A DNA stretch of 64,000 bases, taken from contig NZ_PJMB01000008.1 in NCBI RefSeq assembly GCF_002892835.1, forward strand, positions 1-64,000, written 5' to 3'. Under the pieces are notes generated by a model. That model saw nothing but the letters and a program-made list of their open reading frames with translations, did not search any database and was not told the DNA's origin. The translations under genes were made by a program, and so were the position numbers. Of this stretch, positions 7,978-16,637 are shown in pieces. The first letter of the stretch is position 1. Every line of letters starts with the position of its first letter. This stretch comes from Arthrobacter sp. AFG7.2. GTDB taxonomy: Bacteria; Actinomycetota; Actinomycetes; Actinomycetales; Micrococcaceae.

Positions 7978-9423
7978 GTGAGCACTCAAACCCGCCCCTC
8001 AGAATCCGCAGGAAAGTCCGGCTTCCAGCTGCCCAAATGGGCTGGCTCGTTCGGCTTCCAGATCATCGCAGCCCTTGTCGTCGGGCTTGGCCTCGGCCTG
8101 CTGGCCAAGTACACCGGCAGCACGAAGGCCAGCCCCAACGCCCTCGGCGCCACGCTGCAGACCATCGGGTCCAGCTACGTGTCATTGCTGCAGACCGCCG
8201 TCGTACCCCTGATCTTCACCGCCGTCGTCAGCTCCATCTCAAACCTGCGGCAGGTGTCCAACGCCGCCAAGCTCGCGTGGAACACCCTGCTGTGGTTCGC
8301 CATTACCTCCCTGATTGCCGTGCTGATCGGCATCGGCCTGGGCGTCCTGCTGCAGCCCGGCGCCAACACCGGGATCACCGAGGAAGCCAAGTACTCCGGC
8401 AAATCCGGTGACTGGTGGGCCTTCCTGGTGGGCCTCTTCCCCAAGAACTTCCTCGGACTGGGCGCCAGCTCCACCGTTGCCGAATCCGGCGCCGTCACCA
8501 CCTCCGTCAGCTTCAACGTGCTTCAGATCCTGGTGATCGCCATCGCCGTCGGTGTAGCCGCACTGAAGGTGGGCAAGGCCGCTGAGCCGTTCCTGAACCT
8601 GAACGCTTCCGCGCTGGCCGTCATCCAGAAGGTGCTGTGGTGGATCATCCGCATCGCCCCGCTGGGCACCGTGGGCCTCATCGGCAACGCAGTCGCTGTC
8701 TACGGGTGGGACACCATCGGCTCGCTGGGCAAGTTCACCTTCGCCATCTACGTCGGTCTCGCCCTGGTGATCTTCGCGGTCTACCCCATCCTGGTCCGCG
8801 CCCACGGCCTGTCCATCAAGCAGTACTTCTCCGGCGTATGGCCTGCGGTCCAGCTGGCCTTCGTCTCCCGTTCCTCGGTGGGCACGCTGCCCCTGACCCA
8901 GCGTGTGACCGAACGCAGCCTGGGCGTCCCCCGCGCCTACGCTTCCTTCGCCGTGCCGCTGGGCGCCACCACCAAGATGGACGGCTGCGCCGCCATTTAC
9001 CCGGCCATCTCAGCCATCTTTGTGGCCCAGTTCTTCGGCATCCAGCTGGACTTCACCCAGTACCTGCTGATCGCCCTGGTCTCCGTCCTGGGTTCCGCGG
9101 CAACAGCCGGAACCACGGGCGCGGTGGTGATGCTCACGCTGACGCTGTCCACGCTGGGCCTGCCGCTGGCCGGCGTGGGACTGCTCCTCGCCATTGATCC
9201 GATCCTGGACATGGGCCGCACCGCTGTGAACGTGGCAGGCCAGGCGCTGGTCCCCACCATCGTGGCCAAGCGCCAGGGCATCCTGGACGAGCAGCTGTAC
9301 AACGCGCCCCGCAATGGCACGCCGTTTGTTGACGACACCGTCGACGCCGATGCTGCTGCGGCATCCTCCGATGGAACCACCACGGACACCGCTCCGCGCC
9401 GGCTGGAGGATGTAAAGGCCTAA
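7978..9423 (+). CDS. dicarboxylate/amino acid:cation symporter (DAACS family)
   Basis: Inner-membrane Na+/H+-coupled uptake carrier for C4-dicarboxylates or acidic amino acids, 481 aa. Family landmarks are the hydrophobic opening (FQIIAALVVGLGLGLLAKY), the serine-rich re-entrant loop RSSVGTLPLTQRV (about residues 301-313), GATTKMDGCAAIYPA (about 323-337), the second loop AATAGTTGAVVM, and DPILDMGRTAVNVAGQA near residue 405-421 with the Asp, Arg and Asn that bind substrate and cation. In the usual GATINMDG motif the Asn is replaced by Lys here (GATTKMDG). The C-terminus is Asp/Ala rich and cytoplasmic. GTG at 7978 is the start; a strong hairpin at 9453-9490 ends the unit. Confidence 0.9.
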   Translation: MSTQTRPSESAGKSGFQLPKWAGSFGFQIIAALVVGLGLGLLAKYTGSTKASPNALGATLQTIGSSYVSLLQTAVVPLIFTAVVSSISNLRQVSNAAKLAWNTLLWFAITSLIAVLIGIGLGVLLQPGANTGITEEAKYSGKSGDWWAFLVGLFPKNFLGLGASSTVAESGAVTTSVSFNVLQILVIAIAVGVAALKVGKAAEPFLNLNASALAVIQKVLWWIIRIAPLGTVGLIGNAVAVYGWDTIGSLGKFTFAIYVGLALVIFAVYPILVRAHGLSIKQYFSGVWPAVQLAFVSRSSVGTLPLTQRVTERSLGVPRAYASFAVPLGATTKMDGCAAIYPAISAIFVAQFFGIQLDFTQYLLIALVSVLGSAATAGTTGAVVMLTLTLSTLGLPLAGVGLLLAIDPILDMGRTAVNVAGQALVPTIVAKRQGILDEQLYNAPRNGTPFVDDTVDADAAAASSDGTTTDTAPRRLEDVKA

Positions 9424-9452
9424 GGGTCCCTGCTCACCCCCTGCAAGAAGCA

Positions 9453-9490
9453 AGAAGTCCCCGGGAACTGAACTGTTCCCGGGGACTTCT
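9453..9490. terminator. strong bidirectional terminator between convergent genes
   Basis: A 16-bp perfect stem AGAAGTCCCCGGGAAC / GTTCCCGGGGACTTCT with loop TGAACT. It sits between the symporter gene (ending 9423) and the convergent secreted-protein gene (ending 9526) and can serve both; on the minus strand a T-rich stretch follows. Confidence 0.9.
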
Positions 9491-9525
9491 GCTGCTTCAG
9501 GCGTTGTTCGGCGGGGCCGGTGCGG

Positions 9526-10092
9526 TCAGTGCCCGCCGCCGCCGATCACGCCGCTCTCCACTGCCTTGGTGACCGCGTCAGCCTCGGCCTGCGTCAGTTT
9601 CCCGTCCGTGACGGCCTGGTCCAGCCGGGTCTTCAGCCCCGCCGCCTTCTCTGCCTGCCGTTCGCTGCGGAGCTCCTCCAGCGCGGCGGCGACCTTGGAC
9701 TCCTCAATGCCGAGCGATTCAGCCAGCGAGGCGGCAAGGGCAGCATCGCGGGCGGCTGCGTCAGGCTTTTCGCCTTCCGCCGGCCTCGTGGCGGGTTTGT
9801 TGGCCTCACGGAAGGCCTGGAGTGCCTCCGTCACCTTGGCCTCCTCGACGGCCAGCTTCTCCGCCAGTGCGGACGCCTGGGTAATTCCGCGCTCGCCGCC
9901 CCGCCCGCCATGCTTGCCCATGCCGCCGCCGGGCATGGTGCTGGTGCTCCCGTCAGCCGAGGCGCTGGAACTCACGCTTGGGGCGGGAGCCGGTGTTGTG
10001 GTGGCGGCGGCCATGCCGGCTACGCCAATTCCGGAAGCAAGGGCCAGCGCCGTAGCTGACAGGCCGAGGGTCATTTTCTTTGTGCGTGACAT
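9526..10092 (-). CDS. secreted Ala/Glu-rich helical-repeat protein, unknown function
   Basis: About 188 aa. MSRTKKMTLGLSATALALASGIGVAGMAAA is a clear Sec signal peptide with cleavage near residue 30-34. It is followed by a Ser/Thr/Pro linker and a Gly/Met/His patch (PGGGMGKHGGRGGER), then two similar units, about residues 70-98 (SALAEKLAVEEAKVTEALQA) and 118-146 (ASLAESLGIEESKVAAALEE), and a third weaker helix ending GVIGGGGH. The repeat pattern LAExLxxEExKVxxAL suggests small paired helices. No enzyme motif is seen. ATG at 10092 is selected over an upstream GTG-type extension because AGGAGA lies 6 bases before it. The His/Met/Gly patches might bind metal, which is speculation. Confidence 0.75.
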   Translation of the reverse strand: MSRTKKMTLGLSATALALASGIGVAGMAAATTTPAPAPSVSSSASADGSTSTMPGGGMGKHGGRGGERGITQASALAEKLAVEEAKVTEALQAFREANKPATRPAEGEKPDAAARDAALAASLAESLGIEESKVAAALEELRSERQAEKAAGLKTRLDQAVTDGKLTQAEADAVTKAVESGVIGGGGH

Positions 10093-10218
10093 TTCTTGTC
10101 TCCTGGTACTGCCGTCCGGGACGGCTGCTGGTTGTAGTCCTTTTCGGGACATTTCCAGCATCCGGGGGCAAGTCATGGGAGAGCTGTCCGGAACCTTTCA
10201 TTCTCCTGTGAAAGCAAG

Positions 10219-10248
10219 TTGCCCAGAGTGCAAAGTTGCACGTAGTGT
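10219..10248 (+). promoter_or_regulatory. tetR promoter with embedded 14-bp operator
   Basis: TTGCCC (10219-10224), 18-base spacer, TAGTGT (10243-10248), then six bases to the GTG start. GTGCAA-AG-TTGCAC (10228-10241) is a perfect inverted repeat within the spacer, the expected place for an autorepressor site. Confidence 0.7.
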
Positions 10249-10254
10249 AAATGC

Positions 10255-10959
10255 GTGACAACTTCCGCTGAGCCTGCCCTGCCCGGGAACGCCGCCCGTG
10301 CGCCCATGGCAACCTCACGCCGTGAGCTGAACAAAGCCGCAACCCGCCAGGGCATCACCGACGCCGCGCTTACCCTCCTGCGCAGCAAAGGGCCCGGAAA
10401 CTTCACGGTCGAGGACATCGCCGATACTGCCGGCATCTCGCGGCGCACGTTCTTCAATTACTTCAGCAGCACCGACGCCGCCCTCGCGTCCGTCACCCAC
10501 GGCTTCCTGGACAATGCCATCCAGCAGTTCAAGCTCCGGCCCGCAAACGAGCCCATCCTGCAGTCGGCCCAGGAGGCGCTTATGGCGCTGGCGGACCCGA
10601 TGACCGTTGCCCCGCTGGCCGAACTGTTCACGCTGACCCAGCAGAGCACCCTCATGTCGCACTCCGAACTGGAGGCCTGGGACCACTGCCGGGAACAGAT
10701 CACCGCGGTGGCCCGCGGCCGCGCGGCGGCAGGGCCAGGGGCCGTGGATGAGCTCTACCTCCGAGCCCTGGCCGGTTCAGTAATTTCCTGCGGCAAGGCC
10801 GCCATGGAGGTCTGGTTCACCCGCCGTGGCGCCGACCTCTCCCCGGCATCCCTTGCCGAGCTCCGCCAGCTCCTGATCGACGCCATGGCGCTGCTGGGTT
10901 CCGGTTTCACCGCAGGTAGCACGCCTGCCCCCTCACCTTCCGCCTCCCGTTCCTCCTGA
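10255..10959 (+). CDS. TetR-family transcriptional regulator (of the MMPL exporter)
   Basis: DNA-binding repressor of 234 aa. After an 18-residue Ala/Pro lead the HTH domain runs about residues 22-70 with DAALTLLRSKGPGNFTVEDI and the recognition helix ADTAGISRRTFFNYF, the typical TetR signature; the rest is a ligand/dimerisation domain. GTG at 10255 is preceded by TAGTGT six bases upstream, so it is probably leaderless. The inverted repeat in its own promoter suggests autoregulation. The MMPL transporter gene begins 18 bases after its stop codon, so the regulator most likely controls this exporter in response to a hydrophobic or toxic ligand. Confidence 0.9.
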   Translation: MTTSAEPALPGNAARAPMATSRRELNKAATRQGITDAALTLLRSKGPGNFTVEDIADTAGISRRTFFNYFSSTDAALASVTHGFLDNAIQQFKLRPANEPILQSAQEALMALADPMTVAPLAELFTLTQQSTLMSHSELEAWDHCREQITAVARGRAAAGPGAVDELYLRALAGSVISCGKAAMEVWFTRRGADLSPASLAELRQLLIDAMALLGSGFTAGSTPAPSPSASRSS

Positions 10960-10977
10960 TCAGATCGGTCCCCTCAC

Positions 10978-13512
10978 ATGGCATTGTTCCTTTACCGCCT
11001 GGGCAAGTTCTCCTACCGCCGGCGCTGGCTGGTCATCTCCCTCTGGCTTGCCGCCCTGCTGGCCGTGGGAGGTGCTGCGGCAGCCTTCCACGGGACGCTG
11101 TCCAACAACTTCCAGATTCCCGGCACTGAAACGCAGCGGATCGCGGACAAGCTGAAGGAAGAACTTCCCTCGGCTTCCGGCGGGACCGCCACCATCGTCT
11201 TTGAAGCGCCCGACGGCGGTTTCACGGCCGGGAGCCAGGCGGCCGTGACGGACGCACTCAAGAAACTCGAGGGCGTCCCGGACGTCCGCGGAACCGTGGA
11301 CCCGTTTGCCACCCAGGCGCAGGTGGACCAGGCCGGCCAGGCCATCATCGACGGCGAGCAGCAGCTGGCCGCCGGCAAGGCACAGCTGGATGCCTCCCGT
11401 GCGCAGCTTGAAGCCGGCCAGGCGCAACTTGCCGCAGCGGAACAGCAGCTGGCTGCTGCGGGCGCCCCCGCCGCGCTCATCGAGGCACAGCTCGGCCAGC
11501 AAAAAGCCGCCCTGGCTGAGGGCCAGGCGAAGCTCGACGCCGGTGCGCAGGAACTGGAAGCCGGTACGGCGAAACTTGAACTCGGCAAGCGCCAGGCGGA
11601 GGCATCCTCGGCTATCCGCTTTGTGTCCGAGGACGGCCGCGCCGCCGTCGCCCAAGTCCAGTTCAACACCTCCATCAACGGCCTGAGCCCGGAGGTCCGC
11701 CAGCAGGTCCAGGACATTGCCCACGAAACCTCCGCAGCAGGCGTCACCGCCTATGCCAGCAAGGAGATCACCGAGGACATCTCGGAACTCTTCGGCGCGG
11801 CCGAGATCATCGGCATCGCCGTCGCCGCCCTGGTCCTGATCCTCATGCTGGGCACGCTGATTGCTGCCGGACTGCCGCTGCTGATGGCCATCGTGGGAGT
11901 CGGCGTCGGCGTCGGCATCACCTTCGCGCTCTCCGGCCTCTTCGACATGAGCTCCATCTCCCCCATGCTGGCCCTCATGCTGGGCCTGGCTGTGGGCATT
12001 GACTACTCCCTCTTCATCGTCAACCGCCACCGGACCCAACTGCTCGCCGGCATGGACCCGGAGGAATCGGTGGCACGGGCCGCAGGCACGTCCGGCAATG
12101 CCGTGGTGTTCGCAGGCCTGACCGTGATCATCGCCCTCGCCGCCCTGGTGGTGCCGGGCCTGCCGTTCCTCACCGTCATGGGCCTGGCCGCGGCCGGAAC
12201 CGTGGCAGTGGCTGTCCTGGTGGCCATCACCCTCACTCCCGCCATGCTGTCCCTGATCGGGCGGCGCATCATCTCCCGCCGTGCGTGGGCCAAAGCCGAA
12301 GCGCACAACGCCGAACCGGGCCACGAAGCCGAGGACGAGGCCAAGGACCGCGAGCGCAGCACCCACGGATGGGGCGGCCTGGTCACCAAGCACCCCGTCC
12401 TTGCGCTCCTGGCCGGGGTGGTCCTCCTGGGCACCCTGGCCCTGCCCGCCACCCAGCTGCAGCTTGCACTGCCGGACGGCGGCTCCGAACCCGTGGAGTC
12501 CGAGGCCTACCAGGCCTACGACCTGACGGCACGCAGTTTCGGTGAGGGCGTCACCGGCCCCATCGTCGCCGTGGGTGAGTTCCCTGCGGATCTGGATGAG
12601 GCTGAAGCCCAGACCCTGCAGTACGACGTTGCGGACAAGCTCCGCGCCGTGGACAACGTGGTGGCCGCCGTGCCGGTGGCACTCAGCGAGGACCGCCGGA
12701 CCGCGGTGTTCCAGGTCATCCCCAAGGAAGGCCCGGCCAGCGCCAGCACTGTGCAGGTGGTTTCCGAGCTTCGCGGCCTGAATAGCGAAATACAGTCCGA
12801 GTACGGCGTGGCCATGGGCCTGACGGGTCAGACCGCCGGCAACGTGGACGTCTCCACCAAGCTCGGTGACGCGCTGCCGCCCTACCTGGCGATCGTCGTC
12901 GGACTTTCCCTGATCCTCCTGCTGCTGGTATTCCGCTCCATCGTGGTGCCGCTGCTGGCCACCGGTGGATTCCTGCTCTCCCTCGCCGCTGCCTTCGGTG
13001 CCGTGGTGGCCGTGTATCAGTGGGGCTGGCTGGGCGGTGTGTTCGACGTCGCCAACCCCGGCGCCGTCCTGAGCTTCCTGCCCATCATCCTCATCGGTGT
13101 GCTGTTCGGTTTGGCCATGGACTACCAGGTGTTCATCGCCTCCGGCATGCGTGAGGCCTACATGCACGGCTCCACGGCCAGGGAAGCAGTCCGGGTGGGC
13201 TTCCGCCACGCCGCCGCCGTGGTGACCGCCGCAGCGATCATCATGGTCAGCGTCTTTGCCGGCTTCATCTTCAGCCACCTGACCATGGTCCGGCCGCTGG
13301 GCTTCGCCATGGCGTTCGGCGTCCTCCTGGATGCCTTCGTGGTGCGCATGACGATTGTCCCCGCCGTCATGTATCTGCTGGGTGAAAAGTCCTGGTGGCT
13401 GCCGCGGTGGCTGGACCGGATCCTGCCTGACGTGGACGTTGAAGGCGCCAAACTGGTGCGGCTGGAGAGCCGCCACCCGAAGCACGCCAAAGAGGCCGAG
13501 CCGGTCCACTAG
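10978..13512 (+). CDS. MMPL/RND-family transporter
   Basis: Proton-driven membrane exporter, 844 aa, with the MMPL two-fold layout: N-terminal membrane helix (WLVISLWLAALLAVGGAAA), a large extracytoplasmic loop, five helices, a second loop and five or six helices. The proton-relay Asp-Tyr pairs are visible in GIDYSLFIVNRHR (about residue 341) and AMDYQVFIASGMREAY (about 710). The first loop holds an unusual long Ala/Gln/Leu coiled coil (about 115-205, repeats such as QLxAGxAQL), as in YhgE/Pip-like fused exporters. Substrate is unknown; lipids or drugs are usual. It follows tetR by 18 bases and is followed by maf after 9 bases. Confidence 0.92.
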   Translation: MALFLYRLGKFSYRRRWLVISLWLAALLAVGGAAAAFHGTLSNNFQIPGTETQRIADKLKEELPSASGGTATIVFEAPDGGFTAGSQAAVTDALKKLEGVPDVRGTVDPFATQAQVDQAGQAIIDGEQQLAAGKAQLDASRAQLEAGQAQLAAAEQQLAAAGAPAALIEAQLGQQKAALAEGQAKLDAGAQELEAGTAKLELGKRQAEASSAIRFVSEDGRAAVAQVQFNTSINGLSPEVRQQVQDIAHETSAAGVTAYASKEITEDISELFGAAEIIGIAVAALVLILMLGTLIAAGLPLLMAIVGVGVGVGITFALSGLFDMSSISPMLALMLGLAVGIDYSLFIVNRHRTQLLAGMDPEESVARAAGTSGNAVVFAGLTVIIALAALVVPGLPFLTVMGLAAAGTVAVAVLVAITLTPAMLSLIGRRIISRRAWAKAEAHNAEPGHEAEDEAKDRERSTHGWGGLVTKHPVLALLAGVVLLGTLALPATQLQLALPDGGSEPVESEAYQAYDLTARSFGEGVTGPIVAVGEFPADLDEAEAQTLQYDVADKLRAVDNVVAAVPVALSEDRRTAVFQVIPKEGPASASTVQVVSELRGLNSEIQSEYGVAMGLTGQTAGNVDVSTKLGDALPPYLAIVVGLSLILLLLVFRSIVVPLLATGGFLLSLAAAFGAVVAVYQWGWLGGVFDVANPGAVLSFLPIILIGVLFGLAMDYQVFIASGMREAYMHGSTAREAVRVGFRHAAAVVTAAAIIMVSVFAGFIFSHLTMVRPLGFAMAFGVLLDAFVVRMTIVPAVMYLLGEKSWWLPRWLDRILPDVDVEGAKLVRLESRHPKHAKEAEPVH

Positions 13513-13515
13513 GCT
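13510..13515 (+). promoter_or_regulatory. -10 box of maf promoter overlapping the MMPL stop codon
   Basis: TAGGCT begins with the TAG stop of the MMPL gene and ends six bases before the maf GTG. Confidence 0.4.
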
Positions 13516-13521
13516 GGAGCC

Positions 13522-14178
13522 GTGGTCCGCCTGATTCTCGCTTCCCAGTCCCCCGCCCGCACCAAGCTCCTGGCCGAGGCCGGCATCAGGCACTCAGTCC
13601 TGGTGTCCGATGTGGACGAGGACGCCGTGCAGGCCCGTTATGGCGTCACCGATCCCCACGACACCGCCCTGCTCCTGGCCCGCGCCAAGGCTGAAGCGGT
13701 GGCCGCCCTGCCGGAAGCGGAAGGCGCCCTGGTACTCGGCTGCGACTCCGTGTTTGAGTTCGACGGCGAGGCCCACGGCAAGCCCTATACGGCCGCCGTC
13801 GCCCGCGAGCGCATGCTGCGGATGAGCGGGAACACCGGCGTGCTGCACACCGGTCACTGGCTGGTGGACTGCCGGGACACTGATACAGGCGACTACGGCG
13901 ACGACGGCGGCGGGGAACAGGGTTCCGGCGCCACTTTGGGGACGGTGGCCTCAGCCGAGGTCACCTTCCTGGAGATGGAACCTGCCGAGATCGACGCCTA
14001 CATCGCCACCGGCGAGCCACTGCAGTGCGCCGGGTCCTTCACCATAGACGGCCTGGGCGGGGCGTTCATCCGTAAGGTCGACGGCGACCCCCACACCGTC
14101 GTCGGGCTTTCCGTCTCCACCCTTCGGAGCCTCCTGTCCTCAGCGAACGTCCGTATCACCGACCTCTGGTCCGTATAG
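13522..14178 (+). CDS. maf: Maf-family nucleoside triphosphate pyrophosphatase
   Basis: House-cleaning enzyme that hydrolyses non-canonical or selected nucleoside triphosphates to monophosphates, cytoplasmic, 218 aa. It opens LILASQSPARTKLL (the SxSPRR-like motif), and has LGCDSVFEFDG (catalytic Asp) followed by GKP, and CAGSFTIDGLGGAFIRKVDGD near residue 170. An acidic, Gly-rich insert (DTDTGDYGDDGGGEQGSG, about 122-139) is not usual for the family. GTG at 13522 has TAGGCT (13510-13515) exactly six bases upstream, and the first three bases of that box are the stop codon of the MMPL gene, so a leaderless internal promoter is likely; GGAGC could also act as a ribosome site. Confidence 0.92.
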   Translation: MVRLILASQSPARTKLLAEAGIRHSVLVSDVDEDAVQARYGVTDPHDTALLLARAKAEAVAALPEAEGALVLGCDSVFEFDGEAHGKPYTAAVARERMLRMSGNTGVLHTGHWLVDCRDTDTGDYGDDGGGEQGSGATLGTVASAEVTFLEMEPAEIDAYIATGEPLQCAGSFTIDGLGGAFIRKVDGDPHTVVGLSVSTLRSLLSSANVRITDLWSV

Positions 14179-14224
14179 CGGGACTGGTACGGGCTGCAAC
14201 AAAACTGCCGCAATTGGCAGACTC

Positions 14225-14241
14225 TTGTAGCTTCCCTACAA
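14225..14241. promoter_or_regulatory. inverted repeat shared by the acyl-CoA carboxylase promoters, copy 2
   Basis: TTGTAG-CTTCC-CTACAA is a perfect 6+6 inverted repeat with a 5-base centre, 92 bases before the alpha-subunit start. A promoter-like GTTTAC (14252-14257) and TAATAT (14274-14279) follow it. Its near-identical partner lies at 4030-4046 before the beta subunit. Confidence 0.75.
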
Positions 14242-14332
14242 AGCCCGGCCCGTTTACACGCGGATTCCGCAAGTAATATCGGCGGAACCCTCAAAACCGC
14301 GCTAGGCTCCCTGAAGGAAAGAAGGAGACGCC

Positions 14333-16150
14333 TTGTCAGCAAATTTGGAGCAGTCCGCAGGAACCACGCACTCGACCCTCACAAAGGTGCTGATCGCCAA
14401 CCGCGGTGAAATCGCCGTGCGCATCATCCGCGCGGCCCGCGACGAAGGCATCGCCTCAGTAGCCGTCTACGCCGACCCGGACCGGGACGCCCTGCATGTC
14501 CGCCTGGCAGACGAGGCCTATGCCCTGGGCGGGAACACGGCCGCCGAGTCCTACCTCGTCATGGACAAAATCATCGAGGCCGCCCGCCAGTCCGGCGCCG
14601 ACGCGATCCACCCCGGCTACGGCTTCCTGGCCGAGAACGCCCAGTTCGCGGCACGCGTGATTGAAGCTGGCATCACCTGGATCGGCCCCTCGCCGGAAGC
14701 CATCTCGGCCCTCGGCGACAAGGTCCAGGCCCGCCACATTGCCGAGAAGGTCGGCGCCCCGCAGGTTCCCGGCACAGCTGACCCGGTGGATTCCGCCGAG
14801 GAGATCCTCGATTTCGTGGACAAGTTCGGCCTTCCGGTGGCCATCAAGGCCGCCTTCGGGGGCGGCGGACGCGGCATCAAGGTAGCGCGCACCCGCGAGG
14901 AAATTCCCGAGCTGTTTGAGTCCGCCGTGCGCGAGGCCACCGCCGCCTTCGGCCGCGGCGAGTGCTTTATCGAGCGTTTCCTGGACGCCCCCCGGCACGT
15001 CGAGACGCAGTGCCTGGCGGATGCCCACGGCAACGTCGTGGTGGTTTCCACCCGCGACTGTTCGCTCCAGCGCCGCAACCAGAAACTGGTGGAGGAGGCT
15101 CCGGCGCCGTTCCTCACCGAAGAGCAGAACCGCCGCCTGTACGAGTCCTCTAAGGCCATTCTCAAAGAGGCAGGCTATCTCGGCGCCGGCACCTGCGAAT
15201 TCCTGGTGGGCCAGGACGGCACCATCTCCTTCCTGGAAGTCAACACGCGCCTGCAGGTGGAGCACTGCGTTTCCGAGGAAGTTACCGGCATCGACCTGGT
15301 CCGTGAGCAGTTCCGGCTGGCCCGGGGCGAAGAGCTCGGCTACGGCGATCCCGAGGTCCGCGGCCACTCCTTCGAGTTCCGCATTACGGGTGAAGACCCG
15401 GGCCGGAACTTCATGCCCGCACCCGGGACGATTCGTGTCCTGAAGAACCCCACCGGGCCTGGCGTCCGAATCGACTCGGGCGTCGAACAGGGCGACGAGA
15501 TCAGCGGCAACTTCGACTCCATGCTCTCCAAACTGATCGTCACCGGCGCCACGCGCAGCCAAGCACTGCAGCGCTCCCGGCGTGCACTGGAGGAGATGGT
15601 GGTGGAGGGTATCCCCACCGTCATCCCGTTCGACCTTGCGGTGGTTTCGGATCCCGCTTTCGCCCCGGCCGAGGGACCCTTCACGGTCCATACCCGCTGG
15701 ATCGAGACCGAGTTCGTCAACAACCTTCCGGCCTGGACGCCGGACGGCGCGGCCGACATGGACGGCAGGGCGGAGGACCGCCAGCGCGTGGTGGTCGAAG
15801 TCGGCGGCAAGCGCCTCGAGGTGGTCCTGCCGGCATCCCTGGGTTCCGTGGGAAGCGGCGGGGCGGCATCGGCCGGGAAGCCTGCGAAGTCGAAGAAGCG
15901 CTCACGCTCCGGCGGTCCTGCCGCTGCCACCGGCAATGCCCTCACCTCCCCCATGCAGGGCACCATCGTGAAGGTCGCGGTGACCAACGGTGATGTGGTT
16001 TCCGAGGGCGACCTTGTGGTGGTCCTGGAGGCGATGAAGATGGAGCAGCCGCTGACGGCACACCGCTCCGGAGTCATCATCGGGCTGGAGGCATCATCCG
16101 GCGAAACGGTGTCTGCCGGCGCCATCATCGCCGTGATCGAAGACCAGTAA
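14333..16150 (+). CDS. acyl-CoA carboxylase alpha subunit (biotin carboxylase plus biotin carrier)
   Basis: Fused biotin carboxylase and BCCP, 605 aa, the partner of the beta subunit at 4186. It carboxylates its own biotin with ATP and bicarbonate. Order: pre-ATP-grasp domain ([19 protein letters not shown], about 19-37), ATP-grasp with [13 protein letters not shown] (about 174-186), C-terminal biotin carboxylase domain ([14 protein letters not shown]), a Lys/Ser linker (about 520-535) and the carrier domain ending with the biotinylation motif EAMKMEQP (about 568-575; Lys is the target). The TTG start at 14333 is supported by AAGGAG five bases upstream. A shared inverted repeat upstream suggests coordinate control with accD, and BirA from this window probably modifies it. 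Confidence 0.96.
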   Translation: MSANLEQSAGTTHSTLTKVLIANRGEIAVRIIRAARDEGIASVAVYADPDRDALHVRLADEAYALGGNTAAESYLVMDKIIEAARQSGADAIHPGYGFLAENAQFAARVIEAGITWIGPSPEAISALGDKVQARHIAEKVGAPQVPGTADPVDSAEEILDFVDKFGLPVAIKAAFGGGGRGIKVARTREEIPELFESAVREATAAFGRGECFIERFLDAPRHVETQCLADAHGNVVVVSTRDCSLQRRNQKLVEEAPAPFLTEEQNRRLYESSKAILKEAGYLGAGTCEFLVGQDGTISFLEVNTRLQVEHCVSEEVTGIDLVREQFRLARGEELGYGDPEVRGHSFEFRITGEDPGRNFMPAPGTIRVLKNPTGPGVRIDSGVEQGDEISGNFDSMLSKLIVTGATRSQALQRSRRALEEMVVEGIPTVIPFDLAVVSDPAFAPAEGPFTVHTRWIETEFVNNLPAWTPDGAADMDGRAEDRQRVVVEVGGKRLEVVLPASLGSVGSGGAASAGKPAKSKKRSRSGGPAAATGNALTSPMQGTIVKVAVTNGDVVSEGDLVVVLEAMKMEQPLTAHRSGVIIGLEASSGETVSAGAIIAVIEDQ

Positions 16151-16164
16151 GCGCGGGAGGATCC

Positions 16165-16602
16165 ATGCTTGCACCCAGTTTCCAGGAAGAAGTGGACCGC
16201 TACCATCTGGCGGTCCCCGAAATCACGCGGGGCAACCCTGCACCCGTCAAGGAGCTTTACTCCCAGCTGGACGATGTGACCCTCGCGAATCCCTTCGGCG
16301 GGATCGCCCGCGGCTGGGCGCAGGTGGAGGCACGGCTGGACCAGGCTTCACGGCAGTTCCAGGACGGCCAAATGCTGGGGTTTGACACGATCACGTCCTA
16401 CACGGCACGTGACACCGCCTACCTCGTGGAGACTGAACATTTCCGTGCCCGTCTGGACGGTGCCGCCGTTGCCGAGGAGTTCGCGCTCCGGGTCACCAGC
16501 ATCTTCCGGCGTGAAGAAGGCTACTGGAAGCTCGTGCACCGGCATGCAGACCCAGCCGCCCGTCCCCAGTCCCGCCGCTCCCTCAGCCAACCTGCCGGTT
16601 AG
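16165..16602 (+). CDS. NTF2-like/SnoaL-type protein
   Basis: Cytoplasmic 145-aa protein with the cone-shaped NTF2 fold pattern: an N-terminal helix, DVTLANPFGGIARGWAQVEARLDQASRQF (ligand-pocket turn), then strands FRARLDGAAVAEEFALRVTSIFRREEGYWKLVHRHAD. This SnoaL/DUF4440-like ending (WKLVHRHAD) is typical. The reaction or ligand is unknown. GGAGG lies six bases before the ATG and the gene starts 14 bases after the carboxylase alpha subunit, so the two are probably transcribed together. Confidence 0.8.
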   Translation: MLAPSFQEEVDRYHLAVPEITRGNPAPVKELYSQLDDVTLANPFGGIARGWAQVEARLDQASRQFQDGQMLGFDTITSYTARDTAYLVETEHFRARLDGAAVAEEFALRVTSIFRREEGYWKLVHRHADPAARPQSRRSLSQPAG

Positions 16603-16637
16603 CTGACAGGCCGGGGCTGAACCGGCACACTTAGCAG

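Noticed and set aside
10960..13593. 877-codon open frame on the minus strand opposite the MMPL gene
   Set aside because: It is a shadow caused by GC-rich third positions; the protein is His/Gly/Asp/Gln biased without domains, and the + strand frame is a clear MMPL transporter.
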